A stretch of 11,240 bases of DNA, taken from contig MGNS01000096.1 of the NCBI GenBank assembly GCA_001795165.1, forward strand, positions 12,253 to 23,492, in the 5' to 3' direction. Below the pieces are notes generated by a model. The model was not told the origin of the DNA, searched no databases, and saw nothing but the letters and a program-made list of their open reading frames with translations. The number at the start of each line of letters is the position of its first letter. The first letter of the stretch is position 1. Shown here one piece after another: positions 1-6,001 of this stretch. The DNA is from Chloroflexi bacterium RBG_16_57_11. Its GTDB lineage: Bacteria; Chloroflexota; Anaerolineae; Anaerolineales; UBA4823. Position numbers and translations under genes: made by a program.

Positions 1-737
1 CGCGCATTGGCGTCCACGAGCTGGACCTGAGGAATTTGACCAACCATGCTGAGCGACTGGCAGTCGTGTCACCCCACCTGCGAGCCTTCTTGCTCGAGTC
101 AGGTGTCAGCGCGGGACGCGTTGACCAGATGCTCGATCTATACCGCATGACGAAGAGCATGTATTGCTCGGTGCAGGTGGATTTCACTTATGAAGCCATC
201 GGGATGCGGCTGGGGCCGTTCGAGATCCTGCACGTTCCCGGTCATTGCGCCGGGCACGTCGCATTCCGGCTGCACGATGTATTGTTCAGCGGCGACCATG
301 TGCTTGCCGATACCAGCCCGCACCAATCACCGGAGCAGCTGACGCATTCTACCGGGTTGGATCATTACCTCAAGTCGTTGGAGGCGCTGCGCCGGTGGTC
401 GAACGGTGTCTGCCTGACACTGGGCGGGCATAAGGAGCCGATCCTCGATCTGAATGCCCGCATCGAGGCAATCCTGCAATTGCATGCTGACCGGCTCGAC
501 AAAACCCTCTGGCTGATGGATGAACCACATACGATTGCAGAAGTATCACAAGCGTTATTTGGGGAGGTGCATGGCTACAATGTGCTGCTGGCCCTTGAAG
601 AGGCCGGCGCACACGTGGAATACCTGTACCAGCGTGGCTTGCTGGGGATTGAAAATCTGGAAGAGGTGGAGCGCGCCGTTCAGCCTCACCCGATTCGTTA
701 TCGATGCCTGCCGTGTCAGGCAAAATCGACTCCTTAG
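1..737 (+). CDS. MBL-fold metallo-hydrolase, C-terminal part (5' end outside window)
   Basis: Metallo-beta-lactamase-fold hydrolase, probably a cytoplasmic dinuclear-zinc enzyme. The reading frame is open from base 3 with no stop, so the gene starts upstream and the usual HxHxDH metal motif is not visible. Later family motifs are clear: PGHCAGH (His codons at 243-245 and 255-257), SGDH (metal-bridging Asp codon at 294-296) and GGH (His codon at 429-431). The last 70 or so residues (TIAEVSQALFGE onward) resemble the winged-helix domain found at the C-terminus of LACTB2-like MBL proteins. The TTG at 36 and ATG at 46 are not convincing starts because homology continues upstream of both. The substrate cannot be told from the sequence; these proteins act on thioesters, phosphodiesters or RNA. 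It lies 93 bp before the acyl-CoA dehydrogenase pair on the same strand, so a thioester role is possible but unproven. Confidence 0.88.
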   Translation, partial: RIGVHELDLRNLTNHAERLAVVSPHLRAFLLESGVSAGRVDQMLDLYRMTKSMYCSVQVDFTYEAIGMRLGPFEILHVPGHCAGHVAFRLHDVLFSGDHVLADTSPHQSPEQLTHSTGLDHYLKSLEALRRWSNGVCLTLGGHKEPILDLNARIEAILQLHADRLDKTLWLMDEPHTIAEVSQALFGEVHGYNVLLALEEAGAHVEYLYQRGLLGIENLEEVERAVQPHPIRYRCLPCQAKSTP

Positions 738-816
738 GTGCGGGCCTTTTGATGGCGATCCGATGTGCCTTTAGGTTTCAGACCCGTCCTACCTTCGATC
801 CTGGTTGTAAGAATTT

Positions 817-824
817 AAGGAGAG
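817..824 (+). promoter_or_regulatory. ribosome binding site of the first acyl-CoA dehydrogenase
   Basis: AAGGAGAG lies 6 nt before the ATG at 831. It fixes that start and suggests efficient translation. The rest of the 93-bp gap after the MBL gene shows no clear promoter or terminator. Confidence 0.8.
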
Positions 825-830
825 TGGCCT

Positions 831-1946
831 ATGTATTCTTTTGACCCAACCGAAGAGCAACATATGTTGATCGATGCCATCCAGCGCTACGCGGCCAATG
901 ATCTGCGAGCCAAGATGCGTGACGCCGATGAAGAGAACCAGCTGCCAATAAAACTGATCGAGAAGGGGTGGGAGCTTGGCATCCTGCAGGCCTCGGTTCC
1001 GGAGGAGTACGGCGGGTTTGGTGAGCGCTGTGCGGTGACGGGTGTGCTGGCGGCGGAGGAGCTGGCTTATGGCGACCTGGCGGGAGCCATGGCGGTGATG
1101 AGCCCGGGACTATTCGCCTTGCCGGTTGCCATGATGGGCAGTGAAGCCCAAAAAAGTAAGTATTTGCCTTCTATTGTCGCCGGACCGTGGGCAAATTATA
1201 CCGCCGCGCTAATCGAGCCGCGTTTTGATTTCGACCCCAATGACTTGCGCACCCTGGCGGTGGAGGATGGCAAAGGGTACCTGCTCACCGGCGAGAAGAC
1301 CTTCGTGCCTTTTGCTGCCGAAGCCGATGCCATCCTGGTATATGCACGAAAAACCGGGCAGACCGCCAGCCTGGATGGCATCACCCAGGGTTTTATCATA
1401 CCGAAAGGCACGAAAGGCCTGGAAATCGGTGAGCGGCAGAAGACCCTGGGGGTGCACTCTTTGCCGCTATACTCGGTGCGGCTGAACGAGGTCCACCTGA
1501 AGCGGGAAGATCGCCTGGGCGGATCGGAGGGCCACGAATTCGGCCCTCTGCTAACCGCGATGCAACTGGCTCTTGCCTCGCTGGCAGTGGGCATGTCGCG
1601 CGCCGCTCTGGATTACGCTATCAGCTATGCAAAGGACCGCGAGGTGTTCGGGGTCAAAGTGGCGCAAAAACAGGCCATCGCCTTCATGCTGGCTGAAATG
1701 GCTACCGAGATCGAAGCCATCCGCCTGCTCACCTGGGAGGCAGCCTGGTTGCTGGATACCAATCACCCGGAGGCGGCCAAGGAATCCTATCTGGCGTTGA
1801 CCGGGGCGACGGATATGGCGATGATGGTCACCGACCGTGCCGTACAGGTGTTGGGCGGGCATGGTTACATCCGTGAATATCCGGTTGAGCTATGGATGCG
1901 TAACGGCCGTGGTATTTCTACTTTGAATGGCTTGGCGATTATCTAG
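831..1946 (+). CDS. acyl-CoA dehydrogenase-like subunit A, lacking the catalytic glutamate
   Basis: Acyl-CoA dehydrogenase (ACAD) family protein of 371 aa, near the usual 380 but ending early. The N-terminal helical domain is roughly residues 1-115, the beta domain 120-230 and the C-terminal helical domain 235-371. Compared with medium-chain ACAD numbering it keeps the residues that reach into the neighbouring subunit's FAD: R270, F273-G274, Q281, Q339 and G342-G343. It has lost the residues that hold its own flavin and do catalysis. The TEPxAGSD motif reads IEPRFDFD (128-135), the W/T pair beside the flavin is F158/P160, and the catalytic base position (27 residues after Q339) is N366 in LNGL instead of YEGT. 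It therefore probably cannot dehydrogenate alone and is best seen as the partner of the next gene, 16 bp downstream. Family membership is certain; the heteromer is inferred. Confidence 0.92.
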   Translation: MYSFDPTEEQHMLIDAIQRYAANDLRAKMRDADEENQLPIKLIEKGWELGILQASVPEEYGGFGERCAVTGVLAAEELAYGDLAGAMAVMSPGLFALPVAMMGSEAQKSKYLPSIVAGPWANYTAALIEPRFDFDPNDLRTLAVEDGKGYLLTGEKTFVPFAAEADAILVYARKTGQTASLDGITQGFIIPKGTKGLEIGERQKTLGVHSLPLYSVRLNEVHLKREDRLGGSEGHEFGPLLTAMQLALASLAVGMSRAALDYAISYAKDREVFGVKVAQKQAIAFMLAEMATEIEAIRLLTWEAAWLLDTNHPEAAKESYLALTGATDMAMMVTDRAVQVLGGHGYIREYPVELWMRNGRGISTLNGLAII

Positions 1947-1962
1947 TGGACGGAGGTAACCG

Positions 1963-3219
1963 ATGATCGAATTTGAGGCTCCAAAACCGATACTGATGCT
2001 TAACACCGCACTGGAGACTGTAGCGGTGAACATGATGCGCCCCAAGTCGCGCTATTTCGATGAGCACGAGCATGAGATACCCTGGGATTATATTAACTTC
2101 ATGCATATGGCGATGCGCCAGACCGGCGCCGGATCGCTGGCGCCATCGGAGAAAAAACCAAAAGAAGGCGAGTCGCCAAAAGAGAAACGCCCGCCGATCG
2201 GCTACCAGCAACTGGCTTATATGCTTGAACGCCTGTCATGGGGCGACTGCGGCATGTACCTGGTCACGCCAGGAGGCGGGTTAGGCGCAGCGGCGGTGGA
2301 AGCCGCCGGCACTCCGGAGCAGAAAGAAAAGTTCCTGGCGCGTTTTCGTGGCGAAAAACCCGTCTTCGGCGCCATGGCGATGACCGAGCCGCAGGCCGGT
2401 TCGGACACTGCCGCCATACGTAGCACGGCTGTGCTGGATCCTAATACAAGCGAGTGGGTGCTGAACGGCGAAAAGATCTTTGTCACTGCCGGGCATAAGT
2501 CGCTGTGCGAAAGCGAAGGCTTTGTCGTCGTCTGGGCCACCATCGATCCCACCGCCGGCAGGGCAGGGATGCGCGCCTTTGTTATCCCCGCCGGTACGCC
2601 GGGCGTCACAGTGACCAAGCTGGAGCACAAGCTGGGCATACGTGTCAGCGACACTGCCTCGATTGTGCTGCAAGACGCTCGAGTGCCTTACGATCATTTG
2701 CTGGGCAGCGCTGAAGTGGTCAAGGAGCCGACGACCAAGGGCTTCAAAGGCGCTATGGCTACCTTCGACGCCACCCGCCCGCTGGTCGCAGCAACTGCCG
2801 TCGGCGTGGCTCGCGCCGCCCTGGAGGAACTGAAATCCATCCTCGAAAAACAGGGTGTGGTTATCCGTTATGGCATTCCGCGCCAGAAGATGACTAACCT
2901 TGAGCGCGAGGTCATCGATATGGAGGTCATGCTGCGCTCAGCCTGGCTACTGGTGATCAAAGCGGTATGGATGGCGGATAACAAACGCGCGAACTCGAAG
3001 GAAGCATCGATGTCCAAAGTGCGAGCCGGCGATATCGTCACAAAAATCACCCAACGGGCAGTCGAGCTGCTTGGCCCGCTGGGCTATAGCCGAGAGTACC
3101 TGATAGAGAAGTGGTTCCGGGATGCCAAGATCAGCGACATCTACGAAGGCACCGGGCAGATCAACCGCCTGATCGTTGCGCGCAACATCCTGGGATATAC
3201 CGGCCGTGAGCTACGCTGA
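1963..3219 (+). CDS. acyl-CoA dehydrogenase, catalytic subunit B
   Basis: ACAD family flavoenzyme of 418 aa that would oxidise an acyl-CoA to the trans-2-enoyl-CoA and pass electrons to an electron-transfer flavoprotein. It carries the flavin motif TEPQAGSD (141-148), the FVT strand beside the flavin (173-175) and the catalytic glutamate E395 in YEGT, followed by the typical QINRLIVAR tail. In contrast, residues that normally contact the FAD of the neighbouring subunit are changed: by alignment the Arg-x-x-Phe-Gly/Gln set is V300, Y303 and T311, and the QxxGG set is E368 with P372. These are exactly the residues kept in the preceding gene. A Lys/Glu/Pro-rich insertion (about 62-78) sits in the N-terminal domain. 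GGAGG at 1952-1956 precedes the ATG by 6 nt, and the two genes are surely co-transcribed. Chain-length preference cannot be read from the sequence. Confidence 0.95.
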   Translation: MIEFEAPKPILMLNTALETVAVNMMRPKSRYFDEHEHEIPWDYINFMHMAMRQTGAGSLAPSEKKPKEGESPKEKRPPIGYQQLAYMLERLSWGDCGMYLVTPGGGLGAAAVEAAGTPEQKEKFLARFRGEKPVFGAMAMTEPQAGSDTAAIRSTAVLDPNTSEWVLNGEKIFVTAGHKSLCESEGFVVVWATIDPTAGRAGMRAFVIPAGTPGVTVTKLEHKLGIRVSDTASIVLQDARVPYDHLLGSAEVVKEPTTKGFKGAMATFDATRPLVAATAVGVARAALEELKSILEKQGVVIRYGIPRQKMTNLEREVIDMEVMLRSAWLLVIKAVWMADNKRANSKEASMSKVRAGDIVTKITQRAVELLGPLGYSREYLIEKWFRDAKISDIYEGTGQINRLIVARNILGYTGRELR

Positions 3220-3221
3220 TT

Positions 3222-3322
3222 TGCCCTCACCCCTCTCCACATGGGGGAGGGGAGTAATCACCTGATGAGAGAGGTGTCATAACTCCCTCTCCCTTTGGGA
3301 GAGGGCCGGGGTGAGGGGGGCA
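3222..3322 (+). repeat. paired-hairpin intergenic repeat (REP/REPIN-like)
   Basis: This starts 3 nt after the stop of the dehydrogenase. Two G/C-rich hairpins face each other: 3230-3238 pairs with 3244-3252 (9 bp, one G-U), and CCCTCTCCC (3285-3293) pairs perfectly with GGGAGAGGG (3297-3305) around TTT. The outer parts are also inverted: TGCCCTCACCCC at the left matches the reverse complement of GGGGTGAGGGGGGCA at the right. A small hairpin, CACCT (3259-3263) with AGGTG (3272-3276), lies between. The CCCTCACCCC...CCCTCTCCC...GGGAGAGGG pattern is a widespread type of bacterial interspersed repeat. Its position after a stop could also help transcript ending or 3'-end stability. Copy number in the genome cannot be seen from one window. 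Confidence 0.75.
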
Positions 3323-3399
3323 TCCCTGGTCTAAACCTTGCACCTTAACAATGCCACGTGCTACATAAATAACATGACAGTGCATACTTCCCAGCGCAG

Positions 3400-3440
3400 A
3401 GTCGAGAGATGGCGTCACCCCGTCTCATCGCCTCTCGACT
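3400..3440. other. inverted repeat with 23-nt loop
   Basis: AGTCGAGAG (3400-3408) and CTCTCGACT (3432-3440) are a perfect 9-bp inverted repeat about 47 bp before the next gene. There is no following T-run, so an intrinsic terminator is unlikely. It lies just upstream of a candidate promoter and could be an operator, an RNA hairpin or part of the adjoining repeat region. The sequence between 3323 and 3399 shows nothing recognisable. Confidence 0.45.
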
Positions 3441-3452
3441 TTGTGCTATTCC

Positions 3453-3481
3453 TTGACCGTATCTTAAAGGGACGTTAAACT
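3453..3481 (+). promoter_or_regulatory. candidate sigma-70-type promoter, possibly giving a leaderless mRNA
   Basis: TTGACC (3453-3458, 5/6 to consensus) and TAAACT (3476-3481, 4/6) are separated by exactly 17 nt. The predicted transcription start falls at about 3488, the ATG itself. No ribosome binding site lies at normal spacing (the nearest, AAGGGA, is 16 nt away), unlike the other genes here, which agrees with a leaderless transcript. This is pattern matching only. Confidence 0.4.
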
Positions 3482-3487
3482 ATATCC

Positions 3488-4822
3488 ATGGCCGCCCTGT
3501 CAGTGGAAATTCTGATGATCCTGTTGCTCGTGGTGATCAACGGGCTACTGGCATTGGCAGAATTTACCCTGGTTTCGGTGCGCAAAGCACGCTTGCAGCA
3601 GCTTGCCGACCAGGGTGATGAAAAAGCACGCATCGCCCTTGAGGCGGCTCGCGAGCCGGGAGAATTTCTATCCACCATCCAGATCGGCATCACCCTGGTA
3701 GGGATTCTGGCGGGAGCTTTTGGCGGCGCGACGATCAGCAATTGGCTGGCGGAGCAATTGAGTCAGGTGCCTTTTCTGGCACCGGTCAGCCAGGGTCTGG
3801 CATTGGGGCTGATCGTGTTGGTTATCACCTTGCTCACCTTGGTTTTTGGCGAGTTGGTTCCAAAACGGCTGGCGCTCAGCCGTCCGGAGATGTTCGCCCT
3901 GTCGTTAGCGCGGCCGATGCGGTTTCTATCTCGCCTGATGCGCCCCGTGGTGCGGCTGCTCAACGGACTGACCGAGTTGGTGTTGCGATTGCTGCGAGTG
4001 CCGACTACGATAGATGCCTCCGTGACTGAGGATGAGATCCGGGTTTTGATTGATCAGGCGACCGAGGCGGGTATCTTCGAGGAAGCTGAGCAAGATATGC
4101 TCTCGGGTGTTTTTCGCCTGGGAGATCGCCGAGTAGGTAACCTTATCACCCCTCGCACTGAGATCGAATGGCTGGATCTGGAAGACCCGCCGCAGGTCAA
4201 TGTGCGCAAGGTGCTCGAGAGCCCGCATTCGCGCTTTCCGGTGGGTTATGGCAGCCTGGATGATATCCGTGGAGTTGTCCAGGCGCGCACGGTGCTGGCA
4301 GCTGACCTGGAAGCGCTTCGCACGGGCGGAAAGCTGGAGCTGGCTGGTCTGTTGCTGCCGCCGGTCTTCGTCCCTGAGAATAAGCCCGCCCTGGAGGCGC
4401 TGGAGCTGTTCCGCTCCGCCAGAGCATCATTGTTGCTGGTGATCGACGAGTTTGGTGGGCTGCAGGGGTTAGTGACGATCGCCGATGTGCTCGGGTCAGT
4501 GGTGGGTGACATGCCATTGTTAGGAGAAATTCCCGAGCAGGAAGTGGTACAGCGCGAGGACGGCTCGTTGTTGATCGATGGCATGTACCCGGTTGATGAA
4601 TTTATCGATCGGTTTGGTTTGCCCACACTGCCAGGTTACGATAAAGGCTTATTTCAGACATTGGGTGGTTTCATGCTGAATTATCTGGGCAGTATTCCTG
4701 CGCCGGGTGAGCATTTTGAGTGGAACGAGATGCATTTCGAAGTAGTGGATATGGATGGCTTGCGCATCGATAAAATCCTGGTGGAAAAAGCGCCGCCGAG
4801 CAATTCGGCCCAGAATATTTAG
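3488..4822 (+). CDS. CNNM/DUF21-CBS-CorC_HlyC membrane protein (hemolysin C/CorC family)
   Basis: Integral membrane protein of 444 aa in the family often labelled hemolysin or CorC, linked to divalent cation (Mg/Co) transport or its control. The N-terminal DUF21/CNNM domain (about 1-170) has hydrophobic segments near 4-24, 62-84 and 103-125, plus the conserved GELVPKRLAL motif (121-130). A CBS pair follows (about 210-335, including LVIDEFGGLQGLVTIADVLG), then a CorC_HlyC domain (about 350-436, ending GLRIDKILV). Length and domain order are typical. The ATG at 3488 has no ribosome binding site, and internal ATG 3515 or GTG 3503 have none either. The start is kept because hydrophobicity begins there and a promoter sits immediately upstream. 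It has no clear link to beta-oxidation, and the block 3488-5833 separates the pathway genes. Confidence 0.93.
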   Translation: MAALSVEILMILLLVVINGLLALAEFTLVSVRKARLQQLADQGDEKARIALEAAREPGEFLSTIQIGITLVGILAGAFGGATISNWLAEQLSQVPFLAPVSQGLALGLIVLVITLLTLVFGELVPKRLALSRPEMFALSLARPMRFLSRLMRPVVRLLNGLTELVLRLLRVPTTIDASVTEDEIRVLIDQATEAGIFEEAEQDMLSGVFRLGDRRVGNLITPRTEIEWLDLEDPPQVNVRKVLESPHSRFPVGYGSLDDIRGVVQARTVLAADLEALRTGGKLELAGLLLPPVFVPENKPALEALELFRSARASLLLVIDEFGGLQGLVTIADVLGSVVGDMPLLGEIPEQEVVQREDGSLLIDGMYPVDEFIDRFGLPTLPGYDKGLFQTLGGFMLNYLGSIPAPGEHFEWNEMHFEVVDMDGLRIDKILVEKAPPSNSAQNI

Positions 4823-4824
4823 CC

Positions 4825-4870
4825 GAGATCCCAAATCTGAGATCAGTAATCGGAGATCTTTGATCTCCGG
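4825..4870. repeat. 7-nt degenerate tandem repeat ending in a hairpin
   Basis: Six consecutive 7-nt units (4825-4866) share an ATC core at the same phase: three begin GAGATC, the others are CAAATCT, GTAATCG and TTGATCT. The end of the array forms a perfect 8-bp hairpin, CGGAGATC (4851-4858) with GATCTCCG (4862-4869), loop TTT. No T-run follows, so terminator function is doubtful. It fills most of the gap between the CorC-family gene and the lipoprotein gene. Its build resembles the short tandem arrays flanking the gene at 8496. Confidence 0.65.
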
Positions 4871-4897
4871 AATACGAGATACAAAGGAGAGGAAGAT

Positions 4898-5833
4898 ATG
4901 CATGCTCGAACTGGCAAGACCGTCATTGTCCTGATTCTGGTGGTTGCTATGTTGCTTGGAGGCTGCCAGAGTTCGCCACCAGCTCCCTCGATTGTTGATC
5001 CAACCAACACACCTGGGGGTGAAGTACCTCAAGAAGTACTGGAATACACCCGGGCAGTGGAGACAATCAGCGCTCAATTAACCCAAAACGCCAGCCCGGC
5101 TCTACCCGAGGCGATAGCCACCAAACCGGACGAGACCCTCCCGCCGACCAGCACTCCGCTACCGACGGATACTCCCTTACCAACGGAGACGGAAGCGCCC
5201 AGCGAAACACCGCTCTCCACCAGGACGCCGATACCGCTTGAGTCGCCCACGCCGACCGCCTCAGCCACACCGGAAGGCATTGTCTGGGAGGCGGCATACA
5301 CCGACGACTTTTCTCCTGGATATTGGCTGGAAGATAGCGGTGGGAGCTTTGAACTGCGTTACACAGCCAATGGTTACGTTATCACCAATGAGGTCACTGA
5401 TGATATCGTTTACAGCGTGCGAAGCGACCAGTACGAAGTGGCGCGGATCGAAGCGACCGGCTATTTCAGCCAAGGTGCTGCCAGCGGTTATTATGGCGTC
5501 ATTTGCAACTTTGCCAACGGCGGCAATTATTACGTCTTCGCCGTCGGAGGCGATGGCTGGTATGGAATCGGGAAGAAGGTGACCTCGCTGCTGAGCTGGC
5601 TCAAAGAAGGCGTTGACACCAGCGGCGCCGTCCACCTTGGAAACGCCCCGAATACCGTTCGCGGGGATTGTGTCCGGGGTGAGCTCACCCTGTGGGTCAA
5701 TGGCATCGAGCTGGCCACAGTAAAAGATTCCAGCTTTGTTAATGGATCGGCTGGTCTGGCCGTAGGCAATCGCAAAGGACCGGTGACGGAGGTCGTGTTC
5801 GAGGAATATTCGATTTACCTCCCGCAGGAATAG
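4898..5833 (+). CDS. secreted lipoprotein with Pro/Thr-rich linker and C-terminal beta-sandwich-like domain
   Basis: Predicted lipoprotein of 311 aa. The signal peptide has a short basic start, a hydrophobic core (9-20) and a lipobox LLGGC with the lipidated Cys at 23. Residues about 24-75 are a spacer. Residues about 76-127 form a low-complexity linker of TP/PT repeats (TPLPTDTPLPTETE), a style common in Anaerolineae surface proteins. The remainder (about 130-311) is rich in beta-strand patterns, Tyr, Trp and Gly, and looks like a LamG/concanavalin-type or DUF1080-like carbohydrate- or ligand-binding sandwich; that fold is a guess. Cys203 and Cys258 could pair. No catalytic motif is recognised. 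AAAGGAGAGG at 4883-4892 supports the ATG at 4898. It is 75 bp from the CorC-family gene and may share its transcript. Confidence 0.85.
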   Translation: MHARTGKTVIVLILVVAMLLGGCQSSPPAPSIVDPTNTPGGEVPQEVLEYTRAVETISAQLTQNASPALPEAIATKPDETLPPTSTPLPTDTPLPTETEAPSETPLSTRTPIPLESPTPTASATPEGIVWEAAYTDDFSPGYWLEDSGGSFELRYTANGYVITNEVTDDIVYSVRSDQYEVARIEATGYFSQGAASGYYGVICNFANGGNYYVFAVGGDGWYGIGKKVTSLLSWLKEGVDTSGAVHLGNAPNTVRGDCVRGELTLWVNGIELATVKDSSFVNGSAGLAVGNRKGPVTEVVFEEYSIYLPQE

Positions 5834-5851
5834 ATTTCGTTTTCTAACGTC

Positions 5852-5900
5852 GGGGCGGGTGTAAGCTTGCAGGAACACCCTGACATATCATACCCGCCCC
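5852..5900 (+). other. inverted repeat with alternative internal pairing
   Basis: GGGGCGGGT (5852-5860) is perfectly complementary to ACCCGCCCC (5892-5900). An inner alternative, GGGTGT (5857-5862) with ACACCC (5875-5880), uses overlapping bases, so the two stems exclude each other. It begins 19 bp after the lipoprotein stop. It may be a weak terminator (no T-run) or a leader structure for the next gene; neither is shown. Confidence 0.45.
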
Positions 5901-5947
5901 TGCTTCTCCCCTTATTGGCCCGTGGCAATAGGAGATCGATTGTTCTC

Positions 5948-5974
5948 CAGACACTCAGGACACCTGAGAGTCTG
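5948..5974. promoter_or_regulatory. strong palindrome in the leader of the bifunctional beta-oxidation gene
   Basis: CAGAC (5948-5952) pairs with GTCTG (5970-5974), then one A/A mismatch, then CTCAGG (5954-5959) pairs with CCTGAG (5963-5968) around ACA. That is 11 paired bases with a 3-nt loop. It ends 15 nt before the ribosome binding site. The symmetry fits either a dimeric repressor operator (fatty-acid genes are often controlled by TetR- or GntR-type regulators) or an mRNA leader hairpin. No T-run follows. The regulator, if any, is not in the window. Confidence 0.5.
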
Positions 5975-5989
5975 TATTCACATTCAAGC

Positions 5990-5997
5990 AAAGGAGG
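5990..5997 (+). promoter_or_regulatory. ribosome binding site deciding the start at 6002
   Basis: AAAGGAGG lies 4 nt before the ATG at 6002. The frame stays open 45 codons further upstream (to 5867), but that extension is unlike the family, overlaps the palindromes and has no ribosome binding site, so 6002 is chosen. Confidence 0.9.
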
Positions 5998-6001
5998 TCC
6001 T

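Noticed and set aside
831..1946. pseudogene call for dehydrogenase subunit A because of the missing catalytic Glu
   Set aside because: The frame is intact over 371 residues and the retained residues are precisely those that serve the partner subunit, which argues for selection.
3227..3418. 63-codon minus-strand frame with a PPHPGPLPKGEG stretch
   Set aside because: That peptide is the familiar mistranslation of the paired-hairpin repeat, not a real protein.
3400..3440. intrinsic terminator
   Set aside because: There is a 9-bp stem, but the loop is 23 nt and no T-run follows.
5261..5878. 205-codon open frame on the minus strand
   Set aside because: It lies antisense to the lipoprotein gene, which has a lipobox, Pro/Thr linker and good ribosome binding site. 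The antisense product shows no family features.
5867..6001. 45-codon N-terminal extension of the bifunctional enzyme
   Set aside because: It has no ribosome binding site and overlaps palindromes, and the family begins at the Rossmann strand after the ATG at 6002.
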